DNA from: Synura sp. LO234KE
Lineage: Eukaryota; Sar; Synurophyceae; Synurales; Mallomonadaceae
NCBI GenBank assembly: GCA_015143735.1
Contig: VKHC01000380.1
Coordinates: 1-12,668, forward strand
Reading direction: 5' to 3'
Length of the DNA stretch: 12,668 nt
Shown: positions 7,977-12,668 of the stretch, piece after piece
Numbering within the stretch: the first letter of the stretch is position 1
How the letters are laid out: each line of letters starts with the position of its first letter
Translations under genes and position numbers: made by a program
The notes under the pieces: generated by a model
What the model was told of the DNA's origin: nothing
What the model saw: the letters and a program-made list of their open reading frames with translations, nothing else
The model's database searches: none

Positions 7977-8527
7977 CTGATAGGAGAAGTATGCGCACTC
8001 CTCTCTACAATCACCGGATAAATCGGTAAGCTAAGCACGTACTGGCCTTCAGGTGTGAGCGATGCGTGAATAAATTCATCAGACTCAAACTTAGCGAGAC
8101 AGTTAACCACGGAATTAATTGACTGACGCCTAATCAATCGATCAAAACTAGTCAGTTCGCCCTCCACTAATTTAAACCAATGCACGTGCTGACGGTGCTT
8201 CGGAATTTCGTAGCATTTCAACTCTCCCGCATTCAATACCGTTATGTACGACGGGTTTCTTTTCCCGTAGCTCAGACCACGAGATACAATGACGCCCTTA
8301 GACTTGCAGAGACAGTGGCTCCACATTCTTAGTACATGAGGGGGAATATCCGCGCAGCATGCAGACATCGACTTCTTGTCCATCAGCTCCAATTCCAGCC
8401 CATCGAAGCGCGAGTCAACTTCTCGGATAATAATTCCAGCACCTCCGGACTTGTCACGACTAAACTGGTACTTGAAGAACTGTTCAACTGGTTCGATCGT
8501 TCGATAAACTCCGTCGGTGCAGCGCAC
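7973..8527 (-). CDS. Giant protein piece 2: family region after the nonsense codon
   Basis: The frame begins with GTG directly behind the TAA and is in phase with piece 1, so it is a continuation and not a new gene. TDGVYRTIEPVEQFFKYQF (residues 4-22) is the expected continuation of the TFGNQDF end of piece 1. GLELELMD (43-50), the His-rich YEIPKHRQHVHWFKLV (106-121) and FESDEFIHASLTP (147-159) also look like this family. The tail YVLSLPIYPVIVE (163-175) precedes the frame change. From memory, other members have a further segment of some tens of residues here that I cannot find, which suggests a deletion. There is no ATG near the beginning to support independent translation. Confidence 0.7.
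   Translation of the reverse strand: MRCTDGVYRTIEPVEQFFKYQFSRDKSGGAGIIIREVDSRFDGLELELMDKKSMSACCADIPPHVLRMWSHCLCKSKGVIVSRGLSYGKRNPSYITVLNAGELKCYEIPKHRQHVHWFKLVEGELTSFDRLIRRQSINSVVNCLAKFESDEFIHASLTPEGQYVLSLPIYPVIVERSAHTSPIS
7976..8030 (-). other. Frame change between pieces 2 and 3
   Basis: Piece 3's frame opens after TAG 8033-8031 and piece 2's frame closes at TGA 7975-7973, so the shift lies in this 55-base interval. It needs -1 (or +2) relative to the mRNA. A deletion with 3n+1 bases lost would explain both the shift and the apparently missing family segment. A rival is a 38-base intron at 8042-8005 (donor GTACGT, acceptor TTGTAG), which restores the frame exactly and joins EGQ to EECAYFSY. 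That length is very short for most eukaryotes. Confidence 0.6.
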
Positions 8528-8530
8528 TTA
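8528..8530 (-). other. In-frame TAA stop inside the giant gene
   Basis: The codons read TTC TAA GTG CGC. The phase is unchanged and family-like sequence continues on both sides (FGNQDF, stop, VRCTDGVYRT). From memory of the family this position tends to be Glu or similar, so a single G-to-T change of GAA is enough. Stop reassignment is unlikely, because no other in-frame stop occurs in about 2,750 codons and other frames here end at TGA and TAG. No GT-AG intron of length 3n that spares the conserved flanks was found. Confidence 0.8.
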
Positions 8531-11500
8531 GAAGTCTTGATTGCCAAACGTCTGGTTGTATGGCCCGGACATGAGTACATCGCTTGGTAATCTGTCTGGT
8601 GGGGCGCCATTCAACAACACCTTCCCCAACAGCAAGTTGACTGCGAAGTGGTTTACCCTTTGTGTGTCCGTGGCCTCAAAGCAACACGAATTCGAACTGA
8701 CGCGAGTCCACTGCAAGGCCTCATCTGACCCATCGAAGACCTGAGACACAACGCAATTTAGGAAGGCCGAGTGATCCCCGCTCTCCTGGAGACGGCTCAC
8801 GAAATTCACCAGGTACTCCGCACGGGAGGACAACACAGACTGTACTATCGTAACGCATTTCTCGACCGCCGCAGATCGTGTCTGTATGAATAGCAGGTTC
8901 TTCTGGAAGCTCACCGCCTGATATACCATCTGCCGGGCTTCCTCTCCAGTCAACCGGCCTTTCGCTAGAGATAGGATACTGTATGCGTTAATTAGGCACA
9001 TTCGTTCATAGAGTGAGGAATCGCGGCTATCCTTGGAGCACTGCTCCAGCCATTTTAGAGTCACATCGAGATACGAGGACTTGATACCCTCTCCCTTCGT
9101 ACAGGACGACTGTTGCGGTTCCTGCGATAAATAACAAGCCAGCTCAGAGAGAATGACAAAGGACTCGTGGGCGCGAGGAGTGTCCTTTAAATATGTTGCC
9201 GCAGTATCAAGAACAGTGGCCAGTGCGCACGCGCTGCCGTCGTAGTCGGCGTGCCACACCAGTGAAAAATCGCCATTATTATCCGACAGTTCACCAACGT
9301 GGTACATCGCTTGCCGTAAGAGCGCAATCACAACAGGAGAGGACAGAGGCAGTATACTTGGTTGTCCCCTCAGAGCTGACACCACATTCCTATACTGCAA
9401 ATACGGAAATGCGCGCAGAGAGCCCAGCGCCTGGAATGACAGCGCGTCAAACGGTCGTCGAATCAGATACTGCCTCGCATAGGTGACGTTCCCGCGGTCG
9501 GATGGGGCGGAGGAGTCGGCAGGGTGGGCGTTCATCCATTGGTCGTCTGAGAACTCCTGCGGCAGATACTCGGTGTCAAAGGAGGCGGTGTGTTCGAATT
9601 GGACCTGGAAAGGATTCGAGCCGTTGCAAGAGTGAATCTTGTGTGAAAAATTTGGAAACCACATGCCGACAGAACCGTCACTCTTCTCATCTATATCATC
9701 GACAGCACGCGGTCCGAACGCATTCTCCTTGGGAACGCGGAAATGGTTCGCCGATAGTATCAGGTAACGGTTAAACGTACAGTAGGACTTCGTGAATTCG
9801 ATACACAGGTCCCTGTTACACGAGGTGAAATGGTTCAGCCAGGTTTGCCCTGAAGGATCGTCCAGCAAGCGGTTAAATGCATTCATATCAAATGATGTGT
9901 TTCTATGCCAAGGATTCCGCGGCGCCAGGGCTTGTTGGGCGAGCATGCACCGGGTAGCATACAGGTCCAGCGTCTTCGGCATCAGAAAGAAGAAAATCAC
10001 GGGATACGCCAAATCATTGCGTTCTGGGAGCGGGTTTCGACAAAACGGCGGGGGAGTGTTCGCCTTGGCGATGTCTTTATCTACTTTCTCCAACCGCTGC
10101 ATTGCCTCTCTGACCCGTTCCTGCGCCCGAGACACAGCTGCTTGCAGGACGCTACGGTCCATCAGTTGGGCCTTCTCTTCCTCCCGTCGGGCCCTCGCTA
10201 GGCCTTCCTCCTCCTCGGGTCGGGTGACTGTTCGAAGCCTATGCAGGCGCTTCTTCCTCTCCGTCACCTCTTCCATGTACTCCCTCATACGGACCCCTCG
10301 AGCGATCGGATCCCTCTCCCAGAAGGACCCCATGGCCAGGTCATGGGACGCGTACTCGCGGGCGAAGTCGATTGTTCCAGATTGTTCGTTTAAGTGGAAC
10401 AGTGGAGATCGCTTGTTTACGCTCTGCGATTTAATGTATCTCGCCACAATCTTCAAGGCCTCTCGAGCCTTTCTGTCGCCCAGTACGGCACACCGTAAAT
10501 CCCTCCAGTCGAGTGGCATGGCATATTGAGACACTAACTCTGGTTGATCGCTCCAGGACACCACCGCAAAGTGCTGCAAGCAACACGCGATCCACCGGAC
10601 CAAGAGCTGATTGCTAATCTGCTTTACGAACATGAAATGATGTGACTCCTCCATTAGGAGCCAATTATTCAATATATTGTAGAGGTTGACGAGCGCGTCC
10701 AAAGCCTCCTGCTCACCGAGTTCAACCAGCGCCTTCAAATCCTCCTTTGACGTGAATAGCATCTGGGCTTTGTAGATAAAGAGTTTGTCCACAGTGGACA
10801 ATGCGAGGAACACCTTCGTCGTGTTGAGGTCTTTATTCAGTTCGTTCCGCGTTATCCAATTCAGCGCCTCAGAGAATTTGGTCGCCTCCTTAACCACCAG
10901 CACATCCACCGATGCAATATTGAGCAGCCCGAGTTTGCGATTCCATTCCAAAGATTCATGGCTTTGATTCTGCAGTGGCGGCTCGATGCCCTTGGATGGC
11001 AGCTCGAGAACGCCTGGAGGAGCAGGAGGAGAGTCTGATGTCGACTGTTGGTAGCGGCGCTCTACGACCATTCCGTAGTCGATCACGATGCGGTTCAAAC
11101 GCACTCGCGCGGCTTGACAACGCCCCACTAATTCTTCGACCTTCAGTTGATCGTTATCCGCATGCGGGAAGACCTGCAAGCCCACAGTATCGAGAATTAC
11201 GAACTGCAGGTCCACTTCATTCTGTGTGAGCTCGCTCACCGAGCTGGCTGCCTTCTCCAATCTATCTTCCAGAAGCTTCAAATAAAAGTGCACCTGAATT
11301 TTTATGAACATGTAATCAGGCAGCGTGCATCCCGATGTTCTGATCAGTTCTCGAAACACGGAACATACTAGATCCCAACAGGCATCCCCTGGTTCACTAC
11401 CCTGGTGCGAAGCAACGTCAGTTGTCCCACCCTTGGGAGCTGGAGAGTTCGACGATATGGCTTCCCCATAGCTCAGCTTCATCAGTTCGGACATCGTATA

Positions 11501-12070
11501 TACGTACACCTCTCTGATGAAAGCGGGACTTTTTTCAACCTTCCTTCCTGACAATTTACCTCGTTGTACAGTATTCGATGCGATGGACTGAATAACTAGA
11601 GCTGCTTTGGAGAAGAGCAATCGAGTCGTTTCTTTGGGATTATCCGAGTTTATGGTTCCTAAGGGTATCACATGGGACCCAGCAGCCTGCGTACTATGAT
11701 TCCTCACAACTCCTGGAACCATGCTTGTCACGAAAGACCAATTATCCAGCCCAACCACTTTGATAGTGCACTGCCCTGCTGAACTTAAGAATTCTGTTAT
11801 GATGCAGCAACCAAAGTTTCCATACCAGTTTAACTCCCCCGATGAAATGGTCTTCATGAGAGTTGAAACGCAAGAAATCTCCTCACTCGAGAAAGAGTCG
11901 AAATCATACGTATATTGACCTTTTGGTTCTGTACGATTCCCTGGAGTCAAGGCAGACGTAAAGTGCTCAAGTAGGGCAATATTTGCTGCTTGATTGGATT
12001 CTGGTGAGATCCCTGGAAACTTGAACATACCCTGCAGCATAGAATGCGATGCTTCCATGATATGATTCAT
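8528..12070 (-). CDS. Giant protein piece 1: N-terminal half (DUF6606-like region, coiled coil, pre-ATPase region)
   Basis: The open frame begins just after an in-frame TGA. A TTG at 12097 lies earlier, but the first ATG is 12070 (MNHIMEASHSM), which I take as the start; a second ATG lies at 12058. In residue numbers counted from the TTG at 12097, the first 350 correspond by position to DUF6606 but are divergent. Residues about 600-680 form a charged coiled coil (ERKKRLHRLR, RAQERVREAMQRLEKVDKDI) followed by PLPERNDLAYPVIFFFLMPK, typical of the family. DALSFQALGSLRAFPYLQYR (884-903) and LLRQAMYHVGEL (926-937) are further family-like blocks. The end, LLNGAPPDRLPSDVLMSGPY then NQTFGNQDF, runs straight into piece 2 across the TAA. 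No signal peptide or membrane segment is seen. If translated alone it would be a 1,180-residue protein without the ATPase core. Confidence 0.85.
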   Translation of the reverse strand: MNHIMEASHSMLQGMFKFPGISPESNQAANIALLEHFTSALTPGNRTEPKGQYTYDFDSFSSEEISCVSTLMKTISSGELNWYGNFGCCIITEFLSSAGQCTIKVVGLDNWSFVTSMVPGVVRNHSTQAAGSHVIPLGTINSDNPKETTRLLFSKAALVIQSIASNTVQRGKLSGRKVEKSPAFIREVYVYTMSELMKLSYGEAISSNSPAPKGGTTDVASHQGSEPGDACWDLVCSVFRELIRTSGCTLPDYMFIKIQVHFYLKLLEDRLEKAASSVSELTQNEVDLQFVILDTVGLQVFPHADNDQLKVEELVGRCQAARVRLNRIVIDYGMVVERRYQQSTSDSPPAPPGVLELPSKGIEPPLQNQSHESLEWNRKLGLLNIASVDVLVVKEATKFSEALNWITRNELNKDLNTTKVFLALSTVDKLFIYKAQMLFTSKEDLKALVELGEQEALDALVNLYNILNNWLLMEESHHFMFVKQISNQLLVRWIACCLQHFAVVSWSDQPELVSQYAMPLDWRDLRCAVLGDRKAREALKIVARYIKSQSVNKRSPLFHLNEQSGTIDFAREYASHDLAMGSFWERDPIARGVRMREYMEEVTERKKRLHRLRTVTRPEEEEGLARARREEEKAQLMDRSVLQAAVSRAQERVREAMQRLEKVDKDIAKANTPPPFCRNPLPERNDLAYPVIFFFLMPKTLDLYATRCMLAQQALAPRNPWHRNTSFDMNAFNRLLDDPSGQTWLNHFTSCNRDLCIEFTKSYCTFNRYLILSANHFRVPKENAFGPRAVDDIDEKSDGSVGMWFPNFSHKIHSCNGSNPFQVQFEHTASFDTEYLPQEFSDDQWMNAHPADSSAPSDRGNVTYARQYLIRRPFDALSFQALGSLRAFPYLQYRNVVSALRGQPSILPLSSPVVIALLRQAMYHVGELSDNNGDFSLVWHADYDGSACALATVLDTAATYLKDTPRAHESFVILSELACYLSQEPQQSSCTKGEGIKSSYLDVTLKWLEQCSKDSRDSSLYERMCLINAYSILSLAKGRLTGEEARQMVYQAVSFQKNLLFIQTRSAAVEKCVTIVQSVLSSRAEYLVNFVSRLQESGDHSAFLNCVVSQVFDGSDEALQWTRVSSNSCCFEATDTQRVNHFAVNLLLGKVLLNGAPPDRLPSDVLMSGPYNQTFGNQDF

Positions 12071-12119
12071 TACACTTAAAATATACTTCCGAGCCAACTT
12101 CGATCAGATGAAAATTCAT
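11967..12119 (-). CDS. Possible upstream ORF overlapping the giant gene's start
   Basis: An ATG at 12119-12117 opens a 50-codon frame (MNFHLIEVGSEVY at its start) that overlaps the start of the giant gene in another phase and ends at TGA 11969-11967. If transcription starts some 30 bases past the TATA-like box, this ATG is the first on the mRNA and could reduce initiation at 12070. It may equally be chance. Confidence 0.2.
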   Translation of the reverse strand: MNFHLIEVGSEVYFKCNESYHGSIAFYAAGYVQVSRDLTRIQSSSKYCPT

Positions 12120-12432
12120 TTGCAGACTTGAATTGCGGGGCGGACCGGCGCTTTATACATACCCAAAGACTTCCAATGAGCTATCAACCTTCAAGTTATG
12201 CTATTTAAGCATGGAGCTCATACATTCGTGATGATTAATAACCTTTGCATGTATTTAATATAGCAATCCATTATCTTCCAAAACACTGATCACACTGGTA
12301 CCCGTATCCCTTGTCCAATCAAAATACTAATTTCAAATTGTTTCTGACGCGTTGGGGGCAGGAGGTGCTAACAAAAAGGATTATTCAAGGGATTTATACC
12401 CGCTATGTGATATATGATCCAAGTATGTATTG
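12071..12432. other. Divergent spacer between the giant gene and the right-edge gene
   Basis: About 360 mostly AT-rich bases separate two divergent starts. Besides the TATA-like box for the - strand gene, a TTTATA (12393-12398) lies 35 bases before the + strand ATG. The 9-base inverted repeat GGATTATTC (12378-12386) / GAATAATCC (12438-12446) flanks that second start. Confidence 0.35.
12150..12157 (-). promoter_or_regulatory. TATA-like box of the giant gene
   Basis: The - strand reads TATAAAGC, about 80 bases upstream of the ATG at 12070, followed by a GC-rich stretch (CGCCGGTCCGCCCCGC). The spacing would give a 5' leader of about 50-60 bases. It is the best TATA match in the spacer. Confidence 0.4.
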
Positions 12433-12668
12433 ATGTCGAATAATCCAAGAATTCGTCAGGGCGAGCGGAATATTATTGACGTAAATTCTAAGCGCAGCCC
12501 AAATAAGGCAACTGTGCGCAAAACATTTTACGCTTCCAATTCTAATGATGTATCAAGAAGAACAGTCAGCTTACAGGAGCAAAGACAGCCGATTAATTTT
12601 CAATTGGGCCTAACCTCTATGTGCTGCTTGTATATGATAGTTAACATCGGAAATCAAGTAAAGGCTCT
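12433..12668 (+). CDS. Possible N-terminal part of a gene running off the right edge
   Basis: From ATG 12433 the frame stays open for 78 codons to the window edge; an in-frame TGA at 12415-12417 closes it upstream. The translated part is hydrophilic and basic (MSNNPRIRQGERNI at its start, SRRTVSLQEQRQ at about 41-52) and then turns hydrophobic (LGLTSMCCLYMIVNIG, about 58-73), which could be the beginning of a membrane segment or a folded domain. No family is recognised. Its protein-like composition and divergent position next to a gene start favour a real gene, but 78 open codons can occur by chance at this base composition. Confidence 0.4.
   Translation, partial: MSNNPRIRQGERNIIDVNSKRSPNKATVRKTFYASNSNDVSRRTVSLQEQRQPINFQLGLTSMCCLYMIVNIGNQVKA

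Larger units (their letters stand above)
3785..12070 (-). pseudogene. Giant DUF6606-DUF3638-DUF3645 helicase-like ATPase gene, interrupted three times
   Basis: Four consecutive - strand frames together encode one protein of about 2,750 residues, the usual size range for this family. Homology-like sequence runs through every boundary. The breaks are an in-frame TAA (8530-8528), a frame change within 8030-7976 and the opposite frame change within 7066-7011. The outer pieces share one frame and the middle piece is shifted. The family is often auto-annotated as ubiquitinyl hydrolase, but no protease active site is apparent; the readable biochemistry is a superfamily-2-like NTPase near the C-terminal part. 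The cellular role of the family is unknown to me. Large pieces of 1,189 and 1,092 codons remain open, so decay, if real, is recent. Alternatives are assembly errors, two very short introns plus one nonsense change, or readthrough and frameshifting. The first ATG in frame is 12070-12068; an upstream TGA in the same frame excludes a longer uninterrupted start. Confidence 0.6.

Noticed and set aside
8528-8530. Alternative genetic code with TAA as a sense codon
   Set aside because: Only one in-frame TAA occurs in about 2,750 codons, against many expected if TAA were a normal sense codon. The other breaks are frame changes, which recoding of stops does not explain.
8420-8625. A 3n-length intron that removes the TAA
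   Set aside because: GT...AG pairs with the nearest acceptors (TAAG, GGAG, CCAG) have the wrong length modulo 3. Those that fit remove the family-like FGNQDF/VYRTIEPVEQ block.
9792-10529. 245-codon frame on the + strand opposite the giant gene
   Set aside because: It lies wholly antisense to a conserved coiled-coil region and its composition (Ser/Arg-rich) is that of a shadow frame. The 6202-6609 and 4806-5126 frames are rejected for the same reason.
3785-12097. Four separate genes or an operon on the - strand
   Set aside because: The listed starts of pieces 2, 3 and 4 are GTG or TTG at break points. The pieces are successive parts of one family and no start signals lie between them.
1-12668. 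CRISPR array, insertion sequence, phage or bacterial defence system
   Set aside because: No repeat-spacer pattern, transposase, integrase or bacterial gene organisation is present; the window is eukaryotic in character.

Overview
The window looks like nuclear DNA of an intron-poor eukaryote. It has long, mostly uninterrupted reading frames on both strands, long non-coding spacers, no bacterial-style ribosome binding sites or operons, and proteins rich in Ser/Gly/His low complexity. The main locus is a giant protein of the DUF6606-DUF3638-DUF3645 family, which is known almost only from eukaryotes (fungi, stramenopiles, algae, other protists). From memory, the sequence resembles members from algae or oomycete-like protists most, but I cannot place the species.

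Layout. (1) Positions 1-1499, + strand: 3' part of a low-complexity, possibly phosphorylated protein that runs in from the left edge. (2) 1500-3784: a roughly 2.3 kb spacer with two small hairpins, a TA microsatellite, a 13-base direct repeat, one weak 90-codon open frame and AT-rich 3' flank. (3) 12070 to 3785, - strand: about 8.3 kb encoding one giant helicase-like protein of about 2,750 residues, present as four consecutive pieces. (4) 12071-12432: a divergent promoter-like spacer with a TATA-like box for the giant gene. (5) 12433-12668, + strand: the start of another possible gene that runs off the right edge.

The giant gene is the centre of interest. Its last large piece carries a full set of superfamily-2-like ATPase motifs: Walker A GLGKT, Walker B DECD, an FSGT motif-III analogue, TRGADLK as motif-V analogue, and QGVGRMR as motif VI. 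The protein is interrupted three times: an in-frame TAA at 8528-8530, a frame change between 8030 and 7976, and an opposite frame change between 7066 and 7011. Family-like sequence continues on both sides of every break, so these are lesions in one ancestral frame and not gene boundaries. The simplest reading is a young pseudogene, or an assembly with errors. Short introns could explain the two frame changes but not the TAA.

No operon-like cooperation between the genes can be argued. The outer two genes are unrelated by sequence, and only the divergent spacer could be shared regulation.
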